From Sclerotiophoma versabilis (Eukaryota; Ascomycota; Dothideomycetes; Pleosporales; Didymellaceae), in assembly GCA_012274445.1 (NCBI GenBank), contig JAAROD010000080.1, positions 2,356,001 to 2,420,000 on the forward strand: a DNA stretch of 64,000 nucleotides. Reading direction: 5' to 3'. The notes under the pieces were generated by a model that saw only the letters and a program-made list of their open reading frames with translations, searched no databases and had not been told where the DNA came from. The position numbers and the translations under genes were made by a program. Below, in pieces: positions 22,583 to 33,245 of this stretch. Numbering within the stretch: position 1 is the stretch's first letter; every line of letters begins with the position of its first letter.

Positions 22583-24756
22583 TCACTCCATCCCACTCAT
22601 CTCCCTAACCAACCTCATGCTATCCGCCTCGCGCACCCACTCCTCGATCCTCGCCCCAACATCCCCCACAAGCCGCTCGTACGTCTCGTTTACAAAAAAC
22701 AGACTCGTGTGCGCGGCTACTTCATCCATGCCCTCCATGTACACGCGGATCCAGGTGGGGTCCTTGTGGCCCGCGTCGTCGCGCGGGGGCAGCATGCAGA
22801 ACTTGCCCAGTTTCTTCTCCTTCTTTTTCTTCTGTTTCCGTTTCTTCTGTGATGACGACGTTGATGATGACGATGACGATGTGTCGTCGCTGAGTGGTTC
22901 TGCGGCTGCAGCTTCGGCAGAAGAGCGAGATGTGTAGTTTGAATCGGTGAGGGAAGAGTGGTCGGTGGGCTCGGGTTGCCTGAAGACTGTGGTGGGTGAG
23001 AAGTCGTAGATTGGGTGGGGTTTGCGCGGATGTGCGTCGCCGAGCTGCATGGTGTGGAGTCCGGATTCGAGGCCTGGTGTCTCGCATGGTGTATCTGGGT
23101 TTTGTGGCTCTTGGGCGCTGGATGCCGTGTCTGGGTGTGGTGCGTGGTACGGCCTGCCTTCGAGGCGTGCTTGCTCGCGCGCCATCCGCTCTTTTTCTTG
23201 CGATAGCCGGAGCGCTTCGCCGGTCAGTTCAGGCTGAGGTTCAGGCTGCGGGACCGGTACCGTCGCCGCCTGCTGCTGTTGCTTGTCCCAAGCTTCTTCC
23301 ATGTCTTCTCGCTCGTTGATGATCCTGTTGCGTGCTTTCACTGCTTTCTGATACTCTTCTAGCGCCTCGTCGTGTTCTCTTTCAGCAACTCGTCGTTGTG
23401 CTCTGTCTGTGATTTGCGCGAGGTCCACGAACGGTGGCTCTTGTGGTATTGGTGGGATGTCCGGTAGAACAGGTCTCTCGTTCAGGTCTTTCTGCGGGCT
23501 CGTGGCAGAGAGAATTTCAGGTGGTGCAACGGGAACGATTTCCGACCCACGGTACTCCTTAACATCAATCGACAATCGTGTTGGGGTGCCAGAACTTGAG
23601 CTGACTTTCTGGAGGTATTGTTGTGATTTGGTATCAAGCCCACTTGCATCGCTGTCACGATGGTGCAACGAGACGCTGCCTGGCCGAGATGGCGATGGGC
23701 TTTTAGGCGATTTTGGTTTCTTCGGCCTGCCTGTGCTCGCAGTATAGTAGTTGACAAAGCGTATCCGTGGCGGCGATCTCACTCCTGGATTGCCCATTTT
23801 TCGTTTTGTCTCGTCATCTTCCTCAAGAGCCCGCACTCTCGCATATCTGTCTTTCAGTTCCTTGTAGTCGGCCATGGCACTGCCAAACTCGAAGTGCGAC
23901 TTGACTAGTCCTTTCCCAGCCTCTTTGATGTTGTTGGAGTGCTTGTTGAACCAGTGTAACGCATTGTCCAAGCCTTTGCGAGCCGGCAAGTGAACATCAT
24001 TGGCAAATGACGGGTTGTAGTTGGGGTCTGCAGGTTTTGGATTGAAGATAGTGCTCATCCGGCTGGGTTTAGTTCCCGTCGTGGGGGAAGTGAGTATCTG
24101 ATCTTGAGGAGGTGGTACTTTCGTGAAGATGCTGCCAAGTCCTGCTTTGATGATGCCAGGGTGCATGCCAACAAAAGGGACATCAAAGTTGATAATGCCG
24201 ACAATGCGGTGACGGAACAGCAAAGCAACATCTGCGGCGAGTAGTCCGCCCATGGAGTGGCCAAGAAGGATGACATCTGTCCACTGGTCTTCGTGCGGTG
24301 CAAGCCTACCAAAAATCAGTGACATGCTTTAGGTATAGGCCAATGCATCTCGACTTACCAGGCAGAGAACTGATCTCTGGCTTGCTCTAGACTATACCGC
24401 GCTCGATATCTAGGATAGATCTTGGTATGAACCACGTGCGTGTCCGCAAGCGTCACAGTAGCGAGGTTGTGCACGTGGGCTGGGAAGCTCCTGAAACTTG
24501 TCTCGTTGCCCATGAAGCCATGGACGTACACGAGGAGTATACGGCGGCGGCCCGTATTCTCTAGGGTGGGGTCTGGAATCAGCGATTGTGTGGATGAAGA
24601 TCGTGGGTCCTGTGACGACATGGCCGTGGCTGATGTGTAGCTGGGGGGTGAGTTCATTTCGTTTGATTGTGAGACTCTCGGTGGAAGAGGCGGCGGTGCT
24701 CTTCTGCTGCTGCTGTTGGCTTCATCCTGGTTCGCGAGATTTGACAGCGACGTCAT
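22583..24756 (-). CDS. DUF676 lipase/serine-esterase-like protein
   Basis: Predicted alpha/beta hydrolase. Exons are 24359-24756 and 22583-24305 (706 aa); the 53-nt intron has donor GTAAGT, and the join restores Trp133. After a Pro/Ser-rich N-terminus comes ILLVYVHGFMGNETSF, with the oxyanion-hole HG at residues 79-80. Next is the nucleophile elbow LLGHSMGGLLAAD with Ser150. The catalytic Asp/His are not assignable by eye. The central and C-terminal parts are disordered, with coiled and basic stretches (KKRKQKKKKEKKLGKF). A conserved tail reads WIRVYMEGMDEVAAHTSLF. Homologues are common in filamentous fungi and mostly uncharacterised, so the substrate is not predicted. Confidence 0.85.
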
Positions 24757-26560
24757 TTTCAGATTGGGCAAGCGGTGACTGGCTGCGCATAGCACGGAGT
24801 TGGCACACAATCAGGAACGATGGATGGTCATCAATTCAGGTCGCTACAGAGAAACAAATGTGGGTGTTGTCGACATGAGAATCAAATAGTGGCGGTGCAG
24901 ACGCGCGGGGTCGTTTGCAAGTTGAGAATTCGACAGCGACTGGCCGACTGGGATGTGTACGGGTTACGACAGCAATACGACCGCAAATCAGAGCGCAGAC
25001 CACAACACAGCAACGGCACAGATCTGCGGGATAGAGCCTCATGTTCACGTGAGAAGCGAAGCGTGGATGGAGAAGAATTGCGACAGATGACCTGAAGGAT
25101 GGGAGATTTGGCCGCGCAGGCACGCAGGCACGCAGGCACGCAGAATGGCAGACATGGCTCCCCCCTCGATGCGGCAGCGCTAGACTGTTGGAGCCATTCG
25201 AACGGATCCCCCAGCCCATGGTCGGTAATGATCGAGGGGACGGCTGGCCAGCAGGCGCATTGCTCAGTAAGGCTTGGCAATATAATCTTGAAGCCACACA
25301 GGGCTGGAAGCGGCATGGGGCTGTCTGGAGCAGAAACGGCAGGCTGACTCTTGTTGGTGGTGCTCGTCGGGCAAAGGGTGGGAGGGTAGCTGGAACAGGA
25401 TGGTGGCGCGTAGAGAGACGATGGCCGCTTCTGCGCGTGGGTCTCGCGGGAGCTCCAAGCGGCTCAGGGCCAGGGCTGCTTTCTGCTGCAGGGTCGGCAC
25501 GGCAGGGGCAAGTGCAGCCTGGCTGGCACTAGGAGAGCTCTGCTGCCGTGCGTGACTGGATGCGGGCGAGGAGTCGACGCACCCTCCGCTGTGGACGTCC
25601 AGCTGGACGGTCCAACCAGGGCGCCGCCGTGCCTGAGCAGCGAGGCGTGAAAGAGGCTCGAGTTTCAAGCGTCCTAACACATGCCTCGTCCTCGTGGTCA
25701 GAGAGCGTCTGCGCGTCATTGCACCAAAATAGAAGACGGCCAATCTCGCTTCGCCCAATCCTAGCAGGCAGCGCGCCCGTCCCACAGCAAACGGCCCAGG
25801 CTCTGGCTGCTCACCCGCCGCTGCTTGCATCTCTTTTCACTGCACGGCGTGCTTGTCCCCAGCGCCCGGTGCCTCTCCCCCTCACCCCGACTCCCGCTGC
25901 GACGTCCCCTTCTCGCAGTGCCAGGCAACGGAGGAGGACAGAGAGACCGCCAGCAACAGCACAGCAACAGCACAGCGACAGCGCCTTTGTCCGAGTGCAG
26001 GCCCCCGCGCTCAGGCCCCCCTTCGATTCAGACTGCAACCTTTAGTCCGCCGTCGCACACCACGCCTAGTCCCGCCCCGTCCGCCTGTTGCACCATCCAC
26101 CGCACACTGAGCACCGACTGTAGCAAACCACCCGCCATAGCGAGCCTTGCTGCCTCATAGTCGCGTCTCCCCCCCGCCCGCGCAGGCAAACACCATCGCG
26201 CAGCTTATGCTGGTCCATTGACCGCGGTAGGTGTGTGTTCTGCATTCTGCACCCTCATGCCCTGCGCCTTCTAACCCTTTCGCTCGCCAGACACTCCTTC
26301 ACCAGCCAGAGCTTGGCAGCCGCTCGCTTTTCGACTTTCACTCGCACTCGACGCGCACCATCCACCCATTGCATCCATTGACTGGACTCCTGCATCCGCC
26401 AACGCCCACACGTCCCTTCATTAGCACCGTCTAGCATCGCTTGCGACCACCACCAACTGCATCCAATCATTCGAAGCCCATGTTCTGCGAACACAGCCAG
26501 TCCACCACCACCACCACCACCACTCTGGAAGCATCCTTGGCGCGCAAGTAGCGTTTATCC
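24757..26560. other. Divergent 1.8-kb intergenic region
   Basis: Lies between the DUF676 gene (-) and the Ser/Ala-rich membrane protein (+). A short GCAGGCAC tandem repeat sits near 25120-25142. The 700 bp before 26561 are CT/CA-rich and read like a long 5' untranslated region. Overlapping frames on both strands show no domain. Confidence 0.4.
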
Positions 26561-28477
26561 ATGGACCATATCAATGCACCGTTCAGATCTAGAATCGACC
26601 CACGCAACCACCGCCACCCGCAGTACACACTAACAGAGAGAGAGCTGGACAGGAGTTCCAATCCATACGAGGAAGATCTGCATCACCCCGACAAGCCGTT
26701 GTTGGTCAGGGAGCACACAAGACGGACTATCATGAGCAATTCGCACCGGAGATTCCATCGAAGGGCGCCCCAGGCCGGCACCAACGTCAAGACTGTCAAT
26801 GTCGAAGTTGTCGCTACAGTGGACACCGCTGGAAATGTGGTTGCGCAGACTACTGTAACTCAATTGGACCCAACCGCCCCCACCGACGCCAGCCAGGCGC
26901 TACCCATCACAAATGCAGCCAATGTCTCAGCCCCGTCTGCACCACCTGCGCCGTCTGTACCGTCCGCAGTGGCAGCAGCGGCAGCAGCATCGACACCAGA
27001 AGTACCATCAATAGCATCCCTTCCGTCAGAGACTCAGCCAGTCGTTCCCTCAACACCATCCAGGCTGTCACAGGCATTAGTACCATCGGTATCCGCACAG
27101 CCAGCGGTAGCCACTATCGTCGCCCTGCCCGTCGTACCATCTGTGCCTGCCTTACCCAGTTTTTCTTTTCCATCGGTCCCTTCCGTACCACCATTTCCGA
27201 GCACCTTGACAGTACCCGCATATCCCTTTGCTTCTCCAAGCGATGCTGCAGTCGCTGCGGATGCGGTTGCTGCATCGTCTTCAGTATCGAGTGCTGCGGC
27301 TAGTAGTGAGCCGTCCGTTGTTGCTGCACTGACCGCAGCGGACGCTACAAAGTCCACCACGTCCAGCTTTTCCAGCAGCACTTCCTCGATCGCTTCGTCG
27401 ATAGCTTCGTCGACACTTGCCTCCTCACCCACGTTACTCTCCACCATGGGAGGATTCACGTATTCGTCTTCCTCTATGGTGATGGCGGCATCGCGAACCG
27501 CCATTTCTTCCGGAGCCTTGCCATCAGGGTCTTCACAGTCTGGTTCCTCGCCATCAACTACTAACTCCTCAGCCCGCGCTACGCCAACAGAGTCGCTCGA
27601 TGCCGCCGGCTCGTCCTCTTTTAACGGTAGCGGCGGTCCTGGCTGGAATGGAGGGGGTGGAAGTGCTACAGCAGACTCACCCGCGGCAGGCTCGCCCACA
27701 GGCACGAACGCCGCCGCTGCTGGCGACCTCGGCGCAGCTGGCACTACACCTCTCGACACTCCACAGGTTGTGGGCAGTGTAGTGGGCAGTCTAGCTGGTG
27801 CCGCACTCATCTTAGCAATCATTCTGATGTTGCTTCGCCGCCACAAGCGCCGGCAAGGGGGGGCACTCCAGCTGACTGACAGTAATCCCACGGACAATGA
27901 GCAGGCAACGCGACAAGCACAGGCAATGCAACAGGCACAGGCAATGCGACAAGTACAGGCACCAGCGCCAGCGAGGGCTAGTCTTGTGCCTTCCGCCTTC
28001 CTCAATCGCTTCTCTGGACTTTCCAGGTCGACCGCTGACACAAGCTCGCCCACGGAGCGTAGCTTCCAAAGAGTGTCTGGACGCAAGCTACCATCTGCCT
28101 TCAGTGAAGGCATGACCTCGGACCAGTTTGCGCGCGACGGTCACATGTCTGACTCTTCCTTCTACCAAGATGACCAAGGCACATACGGCGGACCTGGTTT
28201 AAATAAGGAGTACGGAGGAGGTTTTGGCAAAGAGATTGGCGAGAGATCCTTTGCTGGTGGCGCGGGCACAATGAACGTTCGGCCTAGTCCTGCAAGAACA
28301 CCAGTCGTCCATCACCCCAACGAAAACCCCTTTGACGACACGAATCGGACTCTCAGCCCACCAATGTCACCAAACCCTTTCATGTCGCCAGCTGACCTGT
28401 CACCTCGCGCTGCTCTCGGTAGGAGTCTCCACTCCGCCGACGGCTCACGAAGCTCGCGCTTCACCGAAAACGTCTGA
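26561..28477 (+). CDS. Ser/Ala/Pro-rich single-pass membrane protein (cell-wall-sensor-like)
   Basis: Single exon, 638 aa from ATG 26561. An in-frame ATG at 26732 (MSNSHRRFHRRAPQAGTN) is a plausible alternative, because similar fungal proteins start near RRFHRRAP. A long Ser/Ala/Pro/Val-rich stalk (about residues 100-395) is suited to O-mannosylation. One strong membrane helix follows at about 404-426 (VGSVVGSLAGAALILAIILM), flanked by LLRRHKRR. The tail is Gln/Pro/Ser-rich with a repeated QAQAM unit and NPFDDTN. This layout resembles Mid2/Wsc-type stress sensors and the many fungal proteins named mid2-like, but there is no WSC or other named ectodomain. No cleavable signal peptide is seen at either start, which is odd for a sensor. 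Function is inferred from architecture only. Confidence 0.7.
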   Translation: MDHINAPFRSRIDPRNHRHPQYTLTERELDRSSNPYEEDLHHPDKPLLVREHTRRTIMSNSHRRFHRRAPQAGTNVKTVNVEVVATVDTAGNVVAQTTVTQLDPTAPTDASQALPITNAANVSAPSAPPAPSVPSAVAAAAAASTPEVPSIASLPSETQPVVPSTPSRLSQALVPSVSAQPAVATIVALPVVPSVPALPSFSFPSVPSVPPFPSTLTVPAYPFASPSDAAVAADAVAASSSVSSAAASSEPSVVAALTAADATKSTTSSFSSSTSSIASSIASSTLASSPTLLSTMGGFTYSSSSMVMAASRTAISSGALPSGSSQSGSSPSTTNSSARATPTESLDAAGSSSFNGSGGPGWNGGGGSATADSPAAGSPTGTNAAAAGDLGAAGTTPLDTPQVVGSVVGSLAGAALILAIILMLLRRHKRRQGGALQLTDSNPTDNEQATRQAQAMQQAQAMRQVQAPAPARASLVPSAFLNRFSGLSRSTADTSSPTERSFQRVSGRKLPSAFSEGMTSDQFARDGHMSDSSFYQDDQGTYGGPGLNKEYGGGFGKEIGERSFAGGAGTMNVRPSPARTPVVHHPNENPFDDTNRTLSPPMSPNPFMSPADLSPRAALGRSLHSADGSRSSRFTENV

Positions 28478-29227
28478 TGAATCTCCTCTCGTTCAATTCT
28501 TCCTGCCACTATCCGCACCCACATATCACGACACATGCATGTGCATACAGTTTTCTCTGTGCCTGCTTTATGCATCAGTGTTGGTCGACGGGCCCATCTT
28601 GTACATCACAGAGGCCGTCGCTCGACACCATCGTTGCACCCACTCTTGTCTCTATTTAGGCCGTAATACGGCACTCCGCGTAATGTCTTTATTGCCCGCA
28701 TCTCGTCTTGTCAATACCTTTCTACAGCGCCATGTGTACGTGGCCGCGTGTTCTTCATACCCCCGGGTGTTGCCCGACGTTTGTTTGTTGTGTTGCGAGC
28801 GTGTATATAGGTCTCAGTTCTGCATCTCCTGCTACTTCTGAAAAAGACGTAGCAAGATGCGAGCTTGTGCATATGGCCGCTACGTTTGTTACGCAGAGGA
28901 GGGAAAAGGATCATCTAAGGACCGGTTTAGGTCTGCAGGCTTCAAGGCGCGCGTGAAGGAGCGGAGGAGTGGAGGAGTTTTGAGCGAATGTCAAAAGTTC
29001 TTCCTGTCAACACCTCTAGTCTTTTTGCATGCCTTCACTGCATCAGCCCGTCTATCATGCACTGCATAACAAACCATTGGTACCATCATACATATCTCTG
29101 TCTATCTGTCGCGCGTCGCAATCCAAAGCCTATGCATACTACAATCATTCCGCTGAGATTCACGTTTGTGTTTAGGTTTCATCCTTCTCTACTATCCACA
29201 CCATCCATCCATGCCCTCCTCACAACC
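28478..29227. other. Convergent intergenic region
   Basis: Spacer of 750 bp between the ends of the membrane-protein gene and the TMEM205-like gene. It probably contains both 3' untranslated regions. Nothing else is recognised. Confidence 0.4.
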
Positions 29228-29844
29228 CTATAGCGCAACATGCTGAAAGCTCAACCCTGCACCAAGCACCGCACCATACCAAACCATGGCCCCCAACCCG
29301 ACAAGATTGGTCATACTGCTAATCCCGTGCAGGATGCTAAACTGGGTATTCAACCTCTGCATCTCAGCACTATGCGGGCCCTTATCATACGCCGCCTTGC
29401 CATCCCGGGTCTCCTGATGTTTACGATCGCGCATAATCCGCGTCGTCTCGGGTCCCACATAGACCAGATTCGCAACGGCAGTAACAAACATGGTGCCCAG
29501 CAGCCAGGCGCCCAGGCGATCGGTGGCGCTCTGCACGACGCGCGTGGACGATAGCCAGGGGAGCAGCCGCGATGCGCCGGATGGGTAGGTTAGCACCAGC
29601 GCGAGTGGCGCCGCTGTCTGCAGCGTAAAGTACACCGGGAACGTGTGTTTCTGGAGCGTGCTGAATTGCGGGCGGGGCAGTACACGGAAGGCTACTACGC
29701 CTGCGATGAAGGATTGGAAGACTGTGCTTCCTAGGAGGGTGCCGTAGCTGGGTTTTGTTAGAGGGAGCACGGTGTGGTTTGGGCGGATTGGGCGGACCTT
29801 AGGAGGTGGTATGTTGCTGGGTTTTTGAAGGAGTAGGAGGCCAT
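29228..29844 (-). CDS. TMEM205-like (DUF4149) membrane protein
   Basis: Exons 29798-29844 and 29228-29747 give 188 aa; the 50-nt intron has donor GTCCGC, and the join gives ATYHLLSYGTLLGSTVFQSF. The start MASYSFKNPATYHLL was found by matching the family N-terminus, since the longer open frame upstream of exon 2 has no ATG. The motif AFRVLPRPQFSTLQKHTFPV and four hydrophobic stretches fit the DUF4149/TMEM205-like domain. A conserved charged loop (RLNTQFSILHGISSMTNLVG) precedes the last helix. The family's function in fungi is not established. It is divergent from the EFM7-like gene. Confidence 0.85.
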
Positions 29845-30207
29845 CTTGGGAGGGACAGCTGGGCTGCTGCTGCTTGAAGTGTGTGGGTCTAACAGGCGTG
29901 TGATGTTCGTTGGTTGGAGGTTTCAGTGCATATAGGACTCGAGTTTCGCAGGGAGAGCAGTGTATGTGCGTTGCTGCAGTGGCGTTGGGATTATATGTCT
30001 GCACTTTGTAACCTCGGTGGTCCGCATCGCTCTGTCGATGATGAGCTCACTGACTATCTCGACGCGCCATCCCTGTCATCTAGACCGAAAGGCGATAAGC
30101 TCAATCACCGCTGCCCCACCTCATGCCCGCGGCGTCTCCGTCACCATCGTGCGCAAACGCAGTCGAGAATAATAATTCAAAAAACCTCCTCCAAGCGCAA
30201 CACGCCG
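29845..30207. promoter_or_regulatory. Divergent promoter region
   Basis: Spacer of 363 bp between the starts of the TMEM205-like gene (-) and the EFM7-like gene (+). No specific regulatory site is recognised. Confidence 0.35.
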
Positions 30208-31237
30208 ATGCTGCTCCCCACGCTGATAGACCTGCGCCGTCCCGAAGGCAAAGACCTCGACCCAGAGGATATATTCGGTTCCTCCCTCGGCGGCGTCTTC
30301 ACAGACGATCTGCAGAACCAGCACGGCGATCCAGACACGGTCATAGTGTACAAGAATGCGCGCCACGGCAGCCTCGAGTTCAGAACCGCGGATATCAATG
30401 GCGAGGAGGAGAGGAGGAAGATGGCGCACTACCTGTGGAATGCCGGCGTGCTGATGGCTGAGTTGGTAGGTGGGAGGCCAGAGGAGGGGCAGGCTACATC
30501 GGTCGATATTCCTGGGAACGAAGGGTGGAAGGACGGCGAGTGGTGGGTGAGCAGAGAGGAAGAGAGGTTTTGGGGCGTGCAGGGCGAGAGTGTGATTGAG
30601 CTTGGTGCAGGTGCGTTGGGCTGAGCGCGCAGAGAAGAGACGGCTGATGGAACATCGATGCAGGCGTAGGACTGGGCGGTGTCATGAGCGCACTTGCTGG
30701 CGCCCAAGAGGTACTGGGGAGCTTCTGTTTTGTTTTGTCTTCTACTGACGGCTTCGAAAGGTCACCATCACCGACTACCCAGCTCCACCGATCCTCGAGG
30801 CCATCAAGACCAACGTCACGAAGAATCTCCAAGAACCCATCCGATCCCGGGTCACCGTTCAAGGCCACCTTTGGGGTGACGTTTCGTCAGATCTCGCTGC
30901 TGCAAATGCGCACAAATACACACGCGTCCTGGCAGCAGATTGTCTGTGGATGCTTGGAGAGCACGAGAACTTGGCCAAGTCGATGCAGCACTTCCTCGCC
31001 GACGCCCCAGATGCTCGAGTTTTGTGTATAGCCGGCTTCCACACGGGCCGCGCCAAGGTCGTGCCTTTCTTTGAAGAAGTGGTGCCTCAGCAGGGGCTCG
31101 AGGTCGAAGACATCTACGAGATGGATGCTGACGGCGTGCGGCGGCCCTGGGCGACGGAGCGAGATGGAGGGAGAGAGAACATCGGCGAGCGGAAGAAGTG
31201 GCTGGTGGTAGCCAGAATACGGCGGCGAGCCGTCTAG
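30208..31237 (+). CDS. EFM7/nicotinamide N-methyltransferase-like SAM methyltransferase
   Basis: Exons are 30208-30610, 30664-30710 and 30761-31237 (308 aa); donors GTGCGT and GTACTG, phases 1 and 0. The core reads LWNAGVLMAELVGG, then the SAM-binding motif I VIELGAGVGLGGVMSALAG rebuilt across two introns. It is followed by VTITDYP and, later, TRVLAADCLWMLGEHE, where the family normally has VLA(A/S)D. This is the lineage of yeast Efm7 (Nnt1), which methylates the N-terminal Gly2 and Lys3 of translation elongation factor eEF1A. Fungal members are often named nicotinamide N-methyltransferase after the yeast NNT1 label. The SAM-dependent class is sure; the Efm7 assignment is likely. It is convergent with EFM4, with 42 bp between stops. 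Confidence 0.82.
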
Positions 31238-31279
31238 TGCTTGCAAACAGCGGCCGTAGAGCTGAACACATCCTCCTAC

Positions 31280-31990
31280 TCAGGCCTTGCGTCTGAAGCA
31301 AAGCGTGCACACACTCGTCCCCGTCTTCCCTCCAAACGTAAAACTCGGGTACTTTGCTTTACTCTCATACACCAGCTCACCACCCTCCACATCAAACCAC
31401 CCCTTAACCTCCTCTTCGGTCCAGTTGCAGCTCGTGATCAAGAACCTCCCACCCTTCTTGATCAACTTCTCCACCTTCTCCCTGTACCCCTCACAGATCC
31501 TGCGCCCCTGCGCGTCAGTCTCCTGTGCCAGGCAAATCGCATCAAACGTGCCCTTATCCAGCACCACATCGAAACCATCACTCAACCACTCCCCCGCCTC
31601 TTGGCCCAGCAAGTCCCACTCGTGGAACTGGATGTCCTCATACGCCTCGCCCTTGCTCTCCCGGATATCATGCGCCAGCCGTACGCTCTGCGGCGCGTAG
31701 TCGACGCCCACCATTTCGCCCTCCCACTCGTCCTCGCGCAGGGCGAAAAGTAAATGTCCGTTGCCAGTCCCCAGGTCCAGGAAGCGTGTATTGTCTTTGT
31801 CTAGCTGCCCCTCATCTGACAGGTTCTCAAGAAACGACAGCATGCGCTCCTCGGCGCCTGCGTCGCTGAACCATATCGTCCCCTCGTCGTCAGGGTTTGT
31901 GGAGAAGTTCTGTAGCTCGGTGGTGTAGGCAGCGTCCCAGTAGGATTTCGTGCCCAGCTCGGAGGTGTTGAGGTGTTCGGGGTTCGACAT
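31280..31990 (-). CDS. EFM4: EFM4, eEF1A lysine methyltransferase
   Basis: Single exon of 236 aa starting MSNPEHLNTSELGTKSYWDA. The stretch GTKSYWDAAYTTELQNF, motif I FLDLGTGNGHLLFAL (residues 70-84) and the post-motif VGVDYAPQSV are as expected. The family signature DVVLDKGTFDAICL and the late NWTEEEVKGWF match METTL10/Efm4. Yeast Efm4 dimethylates Lys316 of eEF1A. A longer in-frame start exists upstream (MEYNHTQLAPTM), but the conserved N-terminus favours 31990. It is tail to tail with the EFM7-like gene, so the 3' untranslated regions must overlap or be very short. Confidence 0.93.
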   Translation of the reverse strand: MSNPEHLNTSELGTKSYWDAAYTTELQNFSTNPDDEGTIWFSDAGAEERMLSFLENLSDEGQLDKDNTRFLDLGTGNGHLLFALREDEWEGEMVGVDYAPQSVRLAHDIRESKGEAYEDIQFHEWDLLGQEAGEWLSDGFDVVLDKGTFDAICLAQETDAQGRRICEGYREKVEKLIKKGGRFLITSCNWTEEEVKGWFDVEGGELVYESKAKYPSFTFGGKTGTSVCTLCFRRKA

Positions 31991-32271
31991 TGTGGGTGCT
32001 AGCTGTGTATGGTTGTATTCCAACGTGGTTGTTCACCTCGGCTGGAGTCAAAGTTTTGGCTGGGAGGAGGGGCAGCTGATGGACCCCTGCACGCGCAATC
32101 GATAAGTTTACGCGAGAGGGATCTGGGCCAGGAACATGACGTAGCCAGGCGATCGCATCTATCAATAGGACGCTGCATGCTCTCTGTTCCTTGCAAACCA
32201 CAACACTTGTCTGTACACGCCCATCATCGATATATACGGCATTAACTTCAATCGGCACCATCCAATCCACA

Positions 32272-33002
32272 ATGACTGAATCACTGTCCACCCTCAGCAC
32301 CCTCCCTCCCTTCCTCTTCGCCTCTATCCTTAGCACATACGGTCTCTACCTGTGCCGCGAAAACATCTCGCGCCTGCAGCAGTACGAAGACGCCTCTGAA
32401 AAGGCCGCAGAATGGAGTAACAAGGCCGCCCAGCGCCTGCACAAGACGCGCGCCACACAGGCGAGCGGGACACTTGCTGTACGTTCCATTTCCTCTTTCC
32501 TTCCTTGCGTACCGTAGCACACCAACATCACGAGAGTCACGAAAATTATGCACACGATGAAAAGTCAATTGTAATGAAAGCTAATCACAAAACGAAATGC
32601 AACGCAACAAAATAACACCGTTGGCTGACTGTCATCCTTCTATAGCTCGCCCTCTCCTTCCTGGCATCCACAACCCTCCCCTTCCTTCCCAGCAAACACA
32701 CATCTACATTCCTCGGCATCAGCGGCATTGCGCTCGGCGCCGCCCTGTACACGGCGCGCACGCACATGCGCAATTTCTGGAACGATAGCACACAGACTAA
32801 GATCCCGTTTGTGGAGAAGTTCAATGACGCCATCCGGGGAAGTGAGAGGGTGGTGTTGGTCCTGGAGACGCTGGCATTTAGCTGGGGGATTGCGGGGTGT
32901 GTGTGGGCGCTTAATTGGGGCGCGTTGGGCATGGGGCTGTGGTTGGGTGTTGCGGGTGCGAGGGGTGCGTGGGCGTTTAATCAGGCTGGAGGGCAGTTGT
33001 GA
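32272..33002 (+). CDS. Unrecognised small multi-span membrane protein
   Basis: Exons 32272-32478 and 32646-33002 give 187 aa, joined in phase 0 over a 167-nt intron (donor GTACGT, acceptor CTATAG). No family is recognised. Hydrophobic segments lie near residues 11-28, 69-84, 88-105 and 140-175 (SWGIAGCVWALNWGALGMGL), so three or four membrane spans are likely. Between the first two is an amphipathic charged helix containing RLQQYEDASEKAAEWSNKAA. It starts 281 bp from EFM4 in divergent orientation. The even codon use and clean splice sites support a real gene. Confidence 0.75.
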
Positions 33003-33245
33003 GACGGGGTTGAGTGGTGGAGTAGTGCAAATTTAGGCAGTGATCCTTCTGCTGAGCAGATTATGGTGAGAGGGCACTAGATGGCAGAATCGATGTCTCC
33101 GTTGTAAAGACTTTTCAGAAGTGCGGTGTCATAGACACTAGCCATTTGTATCTCACCTCATTCGTCTCTGAATAAATCTTCGACACGGTTACTGCCCATA
33201 GCGCACAGGACTCCGTACCTGCGGTCTGTAAGTCATCATGGCCAC

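Noticed and set aside
27034..28113. Open frame of 359 codons antisense to the Ser/Ala-rich membrane protein
   Set aside because: Shadow of a repetitive, GC-biased coding sequence; no domain, and the sense frame has a clear membrane helix and tail.
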